Shown piece by piece: positions 33,001 through 42,479 of a DNA stretch of 45,992 nt. Position 1 is the stretch's first letter; each line of letters opens with the position of its first letter. The notes beneath the pieces are model-generated. The model was not told the DNA's origin, did not search any database, and saw nothing but the letters and a program-made list of their open reading frames with translations. This DNA is from Chloromonas sp. AAM2 (taxonomy: Eukaryota; Chlorophyta; Chlorophyceae; Chlamydomonadales; Chlamydomonadaceae), in contig QAXH01005482.1 in assembly GCA_004335635.1 (NCBI GenBank), positions 15,837 through 61,828 on the forward strand. Reading direction: 5' to 3'. The translations under genes were made by a program, and so were the position numbers.

Positions 33001-34893
33001 CGAACGTGCGGCTGTTGGCATTTGCAATTAAATGCTCATGACCTAGGCATGCGCAATTGCCTCGTTCTTTGACTCTGCTTCGTGGACCAGACTGCATGTT
33101 GATCAGTCGCCTGCTTGGCGACCAGATTTGAAAGCAGACAGATTTCAATGATTATTTCACGTCATACGCAGAAAAGCAAATTGGTTGAAAATAAATCGCC
33201 CCCAAAAGAAGCAAATTGATTTTGAGAACTTACAGCGCACACAAAAGATTTCGAGAACTGGCAAAATGAATCAAACAAACTTGCAAATTGATTTCGAGAA
33301 CTTACGGCACACACAAAACTAAGTGGCCAGTTTGCCACGGCACATACAGCGTAGGAGAGCTGCGTACCTTTCAATGGCTTTGCCTTCTGCCGGCTGCAAT
33401 GCCATGGCTGTCTTGCCGGCATTCTGCTGTTCAGCCTGCCCCGGCTCCTGCTGCTGCTGCTGCTCCAGCTCCTGCTGCTGTTCCTGCTGCTGCTGTGGTG
33501 GTGCTGTGGCGTGCTGTCTGAGCCTTGCTTGCATCTCATCGCTACACCCAGGTACCAGCACCAACTCGAGCCACTTGTGAACCTGCAGCCAAGGCGAGAC
33601 AAGCACCGGCAGGGCGTATCTGTTACATGATGTTGGCCTGGCCTGGCAGATCGTGTAACAGAAAAATGGCCGAAATTTGCGTCTACTCTACGGGCAGATA
33701 CGACTATGCGTAGAAATCTTGCAATCTACGCGCCTTCCCCTCCCCTTACACAACACTAGTTACAGCAGGGAAGCGGTCAAAAGACGCTGGAGAAAATGTT
33801 TACTGCCCGGACCTACCCTGAGCAAAAAAGAGGTAAGGAAAATAAGCACAGGCTGGAAGGAGCAAAAGAAAGGCATGAAGACAGGCCATGAGAGTTCATG
33901 TGGGCCATGCCAAGATTTCATGGAGTGGTGTCAACATGCCTGAGGTCAAACGCTGGCCAGTCACGCAACCCACGCCTGTCATGCAAAAAATAATGCCATG
34001 CTGCAGCATGCACATGCCGAGCCTACCCCCGCATTGCCTACAATAGCCCGACATGCCATGTACCTGCTTTATGTATGTCTGGTCTGGGTTGTTCCATCCA
34101 CGCAGTGAGAGGCTGCCACCCATCAGCACCACCTTGAGAGGCTGCCCTGCGTGGCAATTACGATTACGACATTGGTATGGGCCACGTGGTTCATCGCATT
34201 ATGTAGACGACTGCTACGTGAGCGCAGACCGACCACCTCAGTGTGTGTTTGTACCTGTGCCGCATCCGAATCAAGAAGCCTGCCTCGGCTACTGAGAAAG
34301 AGGCTGTAGGCTGGCTCTGTGTGTGTGCGTGTAACTAGTGGAGATGGAGAATATAGGGAGAATTGTGGCAACAGGGTTCATGCCAGAGTACCGGTCCAGG
34401 GCTAGTCAGGTAGGCAGCGGCTCATGACACAAAGCGTTGGTGCTCCATGCTTTAGTTACAGTAGGCGAGGCAACTTGCTCAACAAAAGCAACAAAACCAA
34501 CGAACAAAAGGACAGAATTCGCATTTCCTTAATGGTTTTTATGGTTGCGGGTGTTAACCCTAACCCTAACCCTTGAGAAACGGTGTGTGGAGGGCATGGC
34601 TATGTTTGGCATGTGACATGCATGACCCCTTGTTCACCTGTCATCATCTTCCACAGGCACCTCTCAAGGTTGCGTGTGTCTCCAACCAGGCCTTTGGAAG
34701 CGTCAAGCAGCGGCTTTGGCAGCTCGGGAGCATACTGCCACAGCCGCTGCAGCAGCGCCGAGGGCCCGTCAGGTATTGCATGGCCAGTATTGAACACCGG
34801 CTGAGCGTCGCAGTTTGTTCCTAACGGGCCAAGGGTGAGATGGACAGCAAAAGCCCATGCAAGACAACTGAGATACCGCGAACGACGTTGCAT
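27062..34893 (-). CDS. Secreted SGNH/GDSL-like hydrolase, 698 aa, 12 exons
   Basis: Exons: 34638-34893, 34064-34146, 33368-33582, 32329-32463, 31660-31785, 31081-31234, 30377-30510, 29608-29979, 29094-29262, 28747-28884, 28332-28469 and 27062-27238. All are GT-AG, phases agree, and the sum is 699 codons with the stop. Exon 1 starts with a signal peptide (MQRRSRYLSCLAWAFAVHLT), so the product is likely secretory or cell wall. KVVLMGGSLSLRGWNN places the nucleophile at Ser97; LPADTDLLLLDWACNDF is the Asn-Asp block (N250-D251); SDLLHVTNYGHRWYADIL gives a likely Asp357/His360 pair. A Gln/Glu-rich insert (about 143-167) lies between the first two blocks. The C-terminal part has GWEWVDDGRPGQPKLG, then YLT joined to SWRGMGHASISCRGGCACAN, and ends in a strand-rich region with ARFKVMGVTSSN, as in algal SGNH proteins with a MG-x-A-x4-C-x2-GC-x-C element. 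Substrate unknown; ester or acyl groups on extracellular polysaccharide are plausible. The exon 11/12 junction is the least certain. Confidence 0.75.
30075..30165. repeat. Short duplication in intron 7 of the SGNH hydrolase gene
   Basis: Two related blocks carry AAACTACTGC followed by GCATCGCACAACGCA (about 30096-30127 and 30130-30156). Confidence 0.6.
31528..31572. repeat. Tandem CACGTGATCAAG array, four copies, in intron 5 of the SGNH hydrolase gene
   Basis: Four CACGTG palindromes occur at 13-bp spacing, embedded in TCACGTGATCAAGGCACGTG-type sequence. CACGTG is the plant G-box and bHLH/bZIP core. No other function is visible. Confidence 0.85.
32044..32085 (-). mobile_element. R2 retroelement 3'-end fragment
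   Basis: On the minus strand it reads CATGTCCTCTGACGGCTCCC followed by CTGATGCAG, matching the R2 3' end. It lies in intron 4 of the SGNH hydrolase gene. Confidence 0.6.
32132..32183 (-). pseudogene. Partial exon relic duplicated from SGNH exon 4
   Basis: After a TTTGTTTAG acceptor the minus strand encodes ELVKVAVPAAGPAYDEP, matching ELVMMAVPAAGPGYAER at the end of exon 4 (32329-32378). The copy has lost the donor (GAGAG|GTGAGG became GATGAGCC) and runs to a stop, while exons 4 and 5 join in phase without it. Confidence 0.7.
32225..32325 (-). repeat. R3 repeat copy in intron 4 of the SGNH hydrolase gene
   Basis: The minus strand reads CCATTGCCGTGAAGAAACTG then GGTCGAAAGATAGGCTTGCG, matching R3 at 2022-2050 and 2285-2310, and the copy at 35240-35352. 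Confidence 0.65.
33212..33318. repeat. Duplicated 70-bp block in intron 3 of the SGNH hydrolase gene
   Basis: GCAAATTGATTTTGAGAACT at about 33211 and GCAAATTGATTTCGAGAACT at about 33284 both continue TAC-x-GC(G)CACACAAAA; a third partial block (GATTTCGAGAACTGGC) lies between. Confidence 0.75.
33752..33796 (-). mobile_element. Diverged R2 retroelement 3'-end fragment
   Basis: On the minus strand it reads GTCTTTTGACCGCTTCCCTG followed by CTGTAACTAG, comparable with GTCCTTTGACAGCTTCCCTG and ATGTAACAAA at 2247-2276. It lies in intron 2 of the SGNH hydrolase gene. Confidence 0.55.
34554..34573. repeat. Short interstitial telomere-like repeat
   Basis: TTAACCCTAACCCTAACCCT is about three CCCTAA units and lies in intron 1 of the SGNH hydrolase gene. 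A weaker cluster (CCCCTAACCCTAACCCTGACC) is at about 45425-45445. Confidence 0.6.
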
Positions 34894-35239
34894 GGCGACC
34901 AGAGCGCCTGGCCAACATTTCGCGGGGCTGCACACGTTAACTTGGAGCGGCTGTCGCTGGTTCTCGGTTCAAAAGTGACACAGCCGATTCAAGGTGCACG
35001 TGTTGATGCAACATGTGATACCGAAGGCAGACCCTGCCACACTGTAATCGGAGTGTTGTTGTCATGGCAGACCGGCCAGTGCTCTTCCAATCAAGGCAAG
35101 ACCAATCAAGATGCACACAGGATACACAACCGCCAGTTCCAAGCGCTGGGCATGACAAACGAATGACAGGAATATCCTCCCTTGAACAAGCATTCGTGAC
35201 CATACAGCTCTGTTGCCGACATTTGATAGTATTCTAACT

Positions 35240-35352
35240 CAGGAGGCAGGCACTTCCGTATCTTTCGGCACCAGGAGTAGGCCAGTTTTTTCACGGCAAT
35301 GGCCTAGGTACCCTCCAGGGAGCTTATATTCAGATTCTGGGGCCACTCTGAG
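35240..35352 (-). repeat. R3 repeat copy, uninterrupted form
   Basis: The minus strand reads CTCAGAGTGGCCCCAGAATC, then AAGCTCCCTGGAGGGTACCT, GGCCATTGCCGTGAAAAAAC, TGGCCTACTCCTGGTGCCGA and AAGATACGGAAGTG, parallel to 1973-2051 plus 2285-2318 without the R2 insertion. Confidence 0.8.
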
Positions 35353-35456
35353 NNNNNNNNNNNNNNNNNNNNNNNNNNNNNNNNNNNNNNNNNNNNNNNN
35401 NNNNNNNNNNNNNNNNNNNNNNNNNNNNNNNGGGGGGGGGGGGGGGGGGGGGGGGG
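35353..35456. other. Assembly gap (79 N) followed by a 25-base G run
   Basis: N occupies 35353-35431 and G occupies 35432-35456. The R3 copy at 1940-1975 has a run of C at the corresponding side of the repeat, so a long C/G homopolymer inside R3 probably broke the assembly. Confidence 0.9.
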
Positions 35457-36359
35457 CGGTCAGGGGTGGTAAAGGAAATATAAAGCCTCACGGAAAAATC
35501 GTTTTGTAGGCCAATGGCGAGTCAGGATTAAGATTTGAACATGCCAGTGTGACGGACCCATTGAGATCTACACAATGGCATACTCAAAAACCCATGCGGG
35601 GTCCGACAATGGCCGGAAACTGGCAGGGATGCCCCGGACCGGCACAGGACTCAAACTCTGGGAGATGACTCATGACCTCGCTTGGAGAGGAGTGGAGACT
35701 GAAGTTACATGACAGCAGAGCCCCCCGACGCTTGACTAGAGCCAGCAAGCAGTTCACATGGAGGAGGTGGCATCGAAAAACCAGATTGGGTAAAAAAGAG
35801 GACAATTCTTGTTGGTGTGCGTTGGAAACAGGCATGCCAGCATCACATGCAGGAAGGTGTTGACCACTCAGGCCAAAAAGGTACACCATTGCAATCATGA
35901 GTGTGATGACTCTTTGTACACTCGGATAAGGGCAGTCGCCCTGACAAGTGTGCTGCCTAGCCATCGAAAGTCGCACCCAGCCACGTTCCTGACATCTCTG
36001 TCAAAGCCAGTTGAGTTGTCCCTGGTTGGAAGTCCCACATGCAAAAAGCATCGGTCATGTCTAAGTCAAACGAGCCACCAGGCATGGCGCTATGCAACAA
36101 GGCCAGCCTTCGCTAAGAAAACAAGTCTCTAGCGTGGTCGCCAGGCCGGCCAGCTCTGAATGGCCCGTCACACATAGATAGTGAACTTAATACGAAAAGT
36201 GGCACATCCATTTCCGGGAGAGTCACAGACCAAGTAGCATTTGTTACCATCCACCCAGCATCCTCCGGATTTCACACAGCACAGGCAAACAGTCAAGCAT
36301 GGTCTCGGTCCTGTACCATCCCGGCCGTCATGCCACAGCTGCTGCGCCAGCTAGGCGCC

Positions 36360-39300
36360 TTACATCAGCAGGGTGGTCTCGACAATGAGGCGAGTGACCA
36401 CATATGGATCCAAGTTGGAGGCGGGGCGGCGATCCTCGTAGTAACCGCACTTCTCAACAGGCACCTGCGTCACGTGCAAGGGAAACCGACATGACTAGTG
36501 CACTCATGATGCATGAAAGCCCATGTCAAACCAAAATCAAGGTTATTCACAAGATGTCAGCATTTTCAACGACATGATGGCAACAGGATGCAGCAGGCAG
36601 TCAATCACAGCATGAAGCTGAGTCCTCCACCGCCCTGAACGGAAGAACGAGTGACAATTCAGTGCACAAGGTCTAGCGCGTGATGGATGCCACCTCATGC
36701 TCACAAACGGCATGCTCACTTCCATGCTGTGTTTACGGCATGCTCACTTCCATGCTGTGTTTAACTTACATGCTGCATGCTTAACTCTCACTCCCATGAG
36801 CAATTCTCACGCTCGTGCCCCAACTCTTATTCTCATGTCTACGGCCCACACCACACTCTCACCATGCGGCCCACACGGATGGAGCAGCCACGGTTTGCCA
36901 CGCCCCATGAGAAGTCGTTCATGGAGGACGTCTCGTGCTTGCCGGTCAAGCGGCGCTCGTTGCCCTCGCCGTAGGCTGCGATGTGCACGGCATGGCGCTT
37001 GCCCTGCGGGATGCAGTGAGAACAACCAAACAGCTCAGTCACTGCCTGTGGCTAATTGGGCTTGTGAGCTTCTATTGCTTGTTGTCATTACAAGTGTTGC
37101 AAGGGGCATGGATTGGACGCATACAGAGTACAACCAGACAGATCAGTTCACCAGCACCGTGAGATTTTGTAGCTGTCCAGAGAGCCTGTACTTGGATACT
37201 TGCAACCCCCTGTTCGGATTCAACAACTTTGACATGTGCGGAAAAAAAGTGCAAAAGAATGCCGTGTATACAATACCGCAATGTTGAACATAATCGATGT
37301 GGACTGTGTAGAAAGGAGATTGCGAGTGTGCTTGCTGTTGCTCACCAGCTTCTCGCACTGCTCCTGGATGGCAGCCCAGCCAGTGTTGGCCCGGCGGGTT
37401 GCGTTGTTGGAGAAGTTGCAGTGGCCGCCACTGCCGTTCCAGTCGCCTGGGATGGGCTTGGGGTCAAATGACACCTCAACCTGCGTGCACACCACATGCG
37501 ATCTTCAACTGGTGTTGAGGGTGCAGTGTGGACCAGTAAGTTGCCATTGCTTTCTTTCTTCCCTTCCCCTCACTAAGCAGTCCTCCCCGGATTGAAGGAC
37601 CAACAACCACGTGGCATATGAACGATGGAAACACCGACACTGTGCTCACGCTACGCAGCCAACCCCATGGTGTGCAGAGGCGGTGAAAAAAGGCTCCGGA
37701 TGCAGCTGTGCCCGTTTCCAGTTGTGGCCACCCCATGTTGTATACCACCGGAATTAACCCCAAAAGGCCCCTGCCGCCCTATCAGCAAGAGAACATAGAT
37801 GGCTCCAGCTGCTACCTTCAAGCCGCAACCATTGCTGTCACTCTCTGTCTGACCCGAAGTTCCCTCGACATGCACATACACTCGCCCCTATCACTTGCTC
37901 AAGCCCTAGAGCCCCTGATTGGCACAGCTGATCAGCTTTCTTGGTGGCCGGCAAACCAGACCACTTGCACTGACCGCGACACCCTTGTACAAACTCGGGC
38001 ACTTGCCTGGAACATCTCGCACACGCGGTACATCAGGTAGCGGGACATCCACAGCTCGTCGCCCATGGAGATGCCGGTGCAGGGGCCAACCTGTGCAGCA
38101 GAAATAGCAACATGGCATTAGTACTAGTAACAACGTCATTAAACAATACAGTAGTCATTACACAGAGTGAGGCAGTGGACCAATCAGATCTGTGCATGGC
38201 ATCAGTAACACGAGGTTCTGCCTAAGGCTTGCTTATCCAACATGCCTTCACAAGGTCCCTGCATGTTTTACACAAACATATGCCTCCGCGCCCACTGTCA
38301 CCAGCTTTCATGAATTGAATGATTTCGCTTTTGTTGATTATTTTTATGTTCATTCGACTAGACTCCAGTCCTACCTGGTACTCCCACTGGGATGGCAGCA
38401 CCTCGCCGTTAATACCGCTGATCTTGATGCCGGCTGCCAGGCAGCACCTACGGCAATAGTGCAAAATGAATGAAATGGGATTTTTGAAGCTTTCCTTGAC
38501 ACAGTTGTCACCAGTGCACATCTGACTGCGGGATTGCGAAGAGCACTGAAGGCACTGAAGACTCTGCAGGAGTTCCTCTCATGCGTGGTGTCGTCATGCA
38601 ATGCGCTGCTGCCATGCCGTACCAGGGGCACACTCAACCCGTGTTTTCAGAGTTCTCGGGCATAAACACATTCCAGCTTCCTCACAATGACGACCACACT
38701 TGGCTGTCGCTCAACGCTGCTCGTGACAAGTTCTGAAACATCTATACAACTTGCTCACCTGTAGTGCACCTCTGGGATATCACGGCCGATGGACACACCG
38801 GCGCCGGCCGAGCAGTAGTAGGGGCCCTGGGGGGCGGGGTAGCCTCCCTTGGGCCAGCCCAGAGGCCACTTGGTGGTGGCGTTCAGCAGGGTGTACTCCT
38901 GCAGTCATGGCAGCATGTGAAGATGAGGGATGCAAGAGAACCATCTTGGCATGCATCCATGGGCGTTTTAATGGACACATAGCTTTTGAACAGTTCAAGT
39001 CCCTTGGCAAGCAAAAAGGAAAATGAGTGAGATGGTGACCTGATGCCCGGTGCGCACCATGGTCAGTGGCCAAGCCATGCGAGAGGCGCTACCAGACCTT
39101 CCGCATGTCAGATGTAAAGGTAATATGGGAGCAGCAAGTGATTAGTTGGGCAGGATGAAAGGGCTGAACGTTGTCGGGCATGTGAATGGGAGTGTACCTG
39201 CTCAATGCCCAACCACTATCTCATGGGAATGTTTGTCCTGTAAGTCCGTGTACGAGAAGAACGCGTATGGTGCTTTCATGTTGCGCCCTGAACATCAACA

Positions 39301-39879
39301 CACCTGCTCAATGCCAAACCATGGGTCCTCGGACTCGGCCTTCTTCATGACCTCAGCACAGGCAGCGCGGGTGTTGGTGGGGATGGGCTTGATGTCAGTC
39401 ATGGTCCCGTCTGGCGTCATGCGAGGTGGCTCGTAGGTGTCGCACATGACAAGGATGTTGTCACCACCACGGAATGGATCCTTGAAGATGGCACGAGGCA
39501 CCAGGTAGACCTCAGAGTCGTCACCTGGGGCCTGGCCGGTGGAGGAACCATCATAGTTCCAGTGGGGCAGATCCTGCGCACAGATGGCAGGCAAGCAGAT
39601 GCTGAGGGGGCATGTTCTGAGGGGGGTGATGCAGGTTTAGATTCAATGACAAAATCACAGAGAGAGAGAGAGAGAAAAGTGACGCACCTCGGGCTTGGAG
39701 GGCTTCTTGTCCAGCGTGCGTCCCTTGGAGCGGAGGTCAGCGCCGGTGCCGCCGATCCAGACGTACTCAGCGCAAATCTTGCCGCCCTGGTCGGTGAGGG
39801 TGCTGAGATAGTGACGGGTAATCTGCTGGTCAAGCAGTGACCGGATCTGCTCCTCGATGACGAACACTGGGACGCTCAT
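36360..39879 (-). CDS. Glutamine synthetase, GSII type, 379 aa, 8 exons
   Basis: It catalyses ATP-dependent formation of glutamine from glutamate and ammonium. Exons: 39688-39879, 39304-39573, 38759-38898, 38375-38447, 38007-38090, 37346-37480, 36863-37003 and 36360-36464, all in phase, stop TAA. Motifs: [19 protein letters not shown] in the beta-grasp domain, [20 protein letters not shown] (69-88), [28 protein letters not shown], the ATP-site signature [17 protein letters not shown] (261-277), [23 protein letters not shown] and the [13 protein letters not shown] arginine region (357-369). Within the ATP signature, GSGGHC replaces the usual GAGCHT, but the conserved His remains. The length equals other algal GSII. 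Exons use mostly C/G-ending codons, as in a highly expressed gene. The start at 39879 matches usual length; an in-frame ATG at 39925-39927 would add 16 residues ([16 protein letters not shown]), and a TTGCGCAG acceptor just upstream leaves an upstream exon possible. No clear transit peptide, so cytosolic location is favoured. Confidence 0.95.
36707..36765. repeat. 26-bp tandem duplication in the last intron of glutamine synthetase
   Basis: GGCATGCTCACTTCCATGCT followed by GTGTTTA is present twice in tandem (about 36709 and 36738). Confidence 0.8.
37557..37602 (+). repeat. R1 repeat copy in glutamine synthetase intron 5
   Basis: CTTCCCTTCCCCTCACTAAG followed by CAGTCCTCCCCGGATTGAAGG matches the R1 core at 9281-9324. 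The host intron (37481-38006) is the one with the GC donor. Confidence 0.75.
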
Positions 39880-40070
39880 GGTGTCTGCGCAAGCAGCCAG
39901 TGAGGCAATGCATGGAGAGAGCGACATTTGTCACGTTGACTGACAGGGCAAACCCTGCTGTACCATTTCCCAGCCCGACGGTATACAATCAGCCAGATTG
40001 CTGTTGGAATAGTCGCGGGGTCAAAGAAAGAACGAAATGCTGATTCCTCGCGTCAATGTGACATGTTGCG

Positions 40071-40084
40071 CCCTTTTTATCGCG
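40071..40084 (-). promoter_or_regulatory. Possible TATA box of glutamine synthetase
   Basis: The minus strand reads CGATAAAAAGGG about 195 bp upstream of the chosen start codon. Position and sequence suit a TATA-type element, but the transcription start is unknown. Confidence 0.25.
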
Positions 40085-40516
40085 TTTTAGGGTCAGGCCA
40101 GCAAGACGGCCCGCCCAGTTGCCCTGCTCTCTCGCGGATCGTCGTAGCCGACGTCATAGACTATACTTGCCACTGATGCGACGTGAAGCGAAGCTGGCAA
40201 AAGCTACAATCCGTTCAAGGCATTATGGGGAGTGAGATTGTAGGCTGGACGCCGCCTGCCCAAGCCAGGAGCAGCTTCCATGCTGCTAAGGAGGCTGTGT
40301 GTCGATAGTTTACGCGTAATGGAGTGAGGGTGGTGGCGTGCAAGAAATGGCGATGCAAACATGGGCTGGATCAATCGCATTGTGCAGAAGCTGGCATGCC
40401 ATAAACTGAGATTGCCGGTCACACAGAGAAGGCGCTGCTTCGCGCTTGGCGCGCGTTCTGAGTTGGCCATGCGCCGAGTGTCAAAAGAGTTGCTACGATG
40501 ATGCGCGCATTGACCC

Positions 40517-40786
40517 TCACCTGGTCTGGAGGATGGCTCGCAGCGCGATATTATTAGCAGCCTTCGGTCTCCAGGTCCAAACTAGTCTCGATTCTGTGCG
40601 GGGATTGAGGCCGAATGCTGCCGAAAGTGCAGCCGACACAACCACGTGCACTTTGTGGCTGATTGAAACCGGCGTGACTCGCGCATGCTGCTGGTGTAGC
40701 AGTGTGCCCAATTGCCAAGCAACTTCAGGTGCAACTTCACGGATCCCCTCGATCAGGTCCCCTGCCGGCATGTACACGGCTTGCAT
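40517..40786 (-). CDS. Unidentified 89-aa ORF or exon
   Basis: An ATG-started frame encodes MQAVYMPAGDLIEGIREVAP, then EVAWQLGTLLHQQHA and a hydrophobic VVVSAALSAAFGLN, ending ALRAILQTR at a TGA that overlaps an AG|GTGAGG donor. It may therefore be a first exon that continues to lower coordinates, within 40204-40470. The coding character is moderate and the family is not recognised. It is transcribed away from the plus strand, about 0.7 kb upstream of the glutamine synthetase start. Confidence 0.35.
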   Translation of the reverse strand: MQAVYMPAGDLIEGIREVAPEVAWQLGTLLHQQHARVTPVSISHKVHVVVSAALSAAFGLNPRTESRLVWTWRPKAANNIALRAILQTR

Positions 40787-41890
40787 GTGTGGTGAATTCC
40801 TCGGACGTGACGAGTTTGACCTGTCAGATTAGCTCAGGTCATGAGCTGGAATCGGGTAACGTGAGGAGTAAAATCACATGGGTTGCATGGGTGCAGGTTG
40901 CATGGGTGTGCCAAGGGATGTAAAGCAACTTGGCGCCGATATTCTTTGATCAAACCTCCTGCTATGTGTACAGTGTACTTGATCTGCTTGATCCAAGTAA
41001 CATAGAATGTGTACGGCACAGGAAATGGCCACCCAGGGTGCAAACGCACGCCAAGTGTACAGCAGAGTCTGCCAATCTTCCGCCGTCATTGTGCTTACAC
41101 AGCCACCATGAACTCACTCACAGGTCAGACAGTCAGCCTGGATTTGAACATTCAGCGTGCACAGCATGAGGTGTGGTACTGCTTCGGCTAGTTTGCAAGC
41201 CGACCTCGATCTTGTGGTGATGCACAACCTATGCCTGCTTCAGAAGAACCAATGTCACCTCATTTTCTGTGTCCAGCACTGGCAAATGCAACATACACAG
41301 ATGGCAACACAGGTTGGCCTTGTCAGCATGGCTCGACAGATGTCAGGACACCATAGACACATCACATTTGTGACTCAACCTGGTACTGACGTTGACACGT
41401 CCAAGACTTGCAAGCATGTCTGTGCTGATATGCACGGAATCCACGTGCGGGTGCTTGCTACAGGACTAGTTTGATATCTGGGATCGGCAGTTTTGTGAGG
41501 CATGTTTGGCCTGGGCTGTTTTCTTTTGTTCCGGCTGGCTGCCATGAATGAGTTGATAGTGGGGTAATCATGGTGAGCTGATGTCCGTCATATGTCAGAG
41601 CTGCACGTCAGTGAGTTAGTCGCCAGCTGTAGCAATGCCCCATGGGCGTGACCACAGTCCGCCATCACATTCGTTGTTTTGATACTCATACACGGTATTG
41701 TACAGAAATTCCCACTGAGATAGTTGGTGGCTATCGAAAAAATAGACATCTGAGTAGCTAGTGCTGGTAGCCGACTAGGCCTTCTGACCCTTCTTGCGTC
41801 CCTTTCTCTGAACTTTGACATTAGCTTAGGCGGCTCCATCCTGTTTTGCCTTCAGTTGGCCTGCCTTGCCTGCTTTGTTCCCTGCGCTCG
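40787..41890. other. No supported gene
   Basis: Short open frames only. The pair CATGGGTTGCATGGGTGCAG-like words near 40880-40910 are a small local repeat. Confidence 0.4.
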
Positions 41891-41985
41891 TTTTGCTTTC
41901 TTGCTCAGGGTAGGCCAGGGTGGTGCCCATCCCGTTCCGTGTCCTCTGACGGCTTCTCTGGTGTAAATACATATATAGTACTGCT
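41850..41985 (+). mobile_element. R2 retroelement copy
   Basis: A pyrimidine-rich tract (CTGCCTTGCCTGCTTTGTTC and TTTTGCTTTCTTG) leads into CTCAGGGTAGGCCAGGGTGG, then CCGTGTCCTCTGACGGCTTC, TCTGGTGTAAATACATATAT and AGTAC. It is the longest plus-strand copy besides 2052-2284. Confidence 0.75.
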
Positions 41986-42479
41986 GATCGCAAGGAGCAC
42001 TTCCCCACAAGCCTGGTTAGAGGTCCAAGACATGAACCAAGAATTGGTCACAGCTGGACATCAACCAACCAGGATAGTAATGGTGGTGGCCAACCCCTCG
42101 AGGTGCTATCCTGTCCGCATACCTCGTTAGACCCAAAAACAGGCCTGAAAGTATGTAAATGGTTCAATGTTCATCGTTTCTCAAATGCCATGTCTCATAT
42201 CCAGCCAGACATCAAGCAAGAGTCGGCCACAGCCATGGATGTGCAGGCTCCACAGCATCATACACATTCCTCGCTTACACGAGCACACACACAAAAGAGA
42301 CATCTCCAACTTTTGGCACCATGTTGGAACGCACAAAGCCAGTCTGAATCATCGCTGGCACGTTCTTGCCTTTTCTTAATCTGTGGCTGGTTAACCTCAT
42401 GACAAAGCTCCACATGAGCAGGGCAACGCAAGGCAACTATTTGGTGTGTTCGTAAGAGTCAGGGCTCACATCAACACTG

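Larger units (their letters stand above)
34894..36359. other. Intergenic region with R3 copy and gap
   Basis: It holds the promoter side of the SGNH hydrolase gene and the 3' untranslated region of glutamine synthetase. No ATG-started ORF with coding character was found. A TGTAA-type chlorophyte poly(A) signal on the minus strand lies at about 35705-35709, roughly 650 bp past the glutamine synthetase stop; its use is not proven. Confidence 0.4.

Noticed and set aside
34638..34770. Plus-strand exon-like segment between CTTCCACAG and CAG|GTATTG with an APLKVACVSNQ frame
   Set aside because: The minus-strand reading has an ATG, a signal peptide and a phase-correct donor joining to the GGS block of the SGNH hydrolase, which explains the sequence better.
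35584..35976. Minus-strand 130-codon open frame downstream of glutamine synthetase
   Set aside because: It has no ATG at its start and no domain; more likely 3' untranslated or intergenic sequence.
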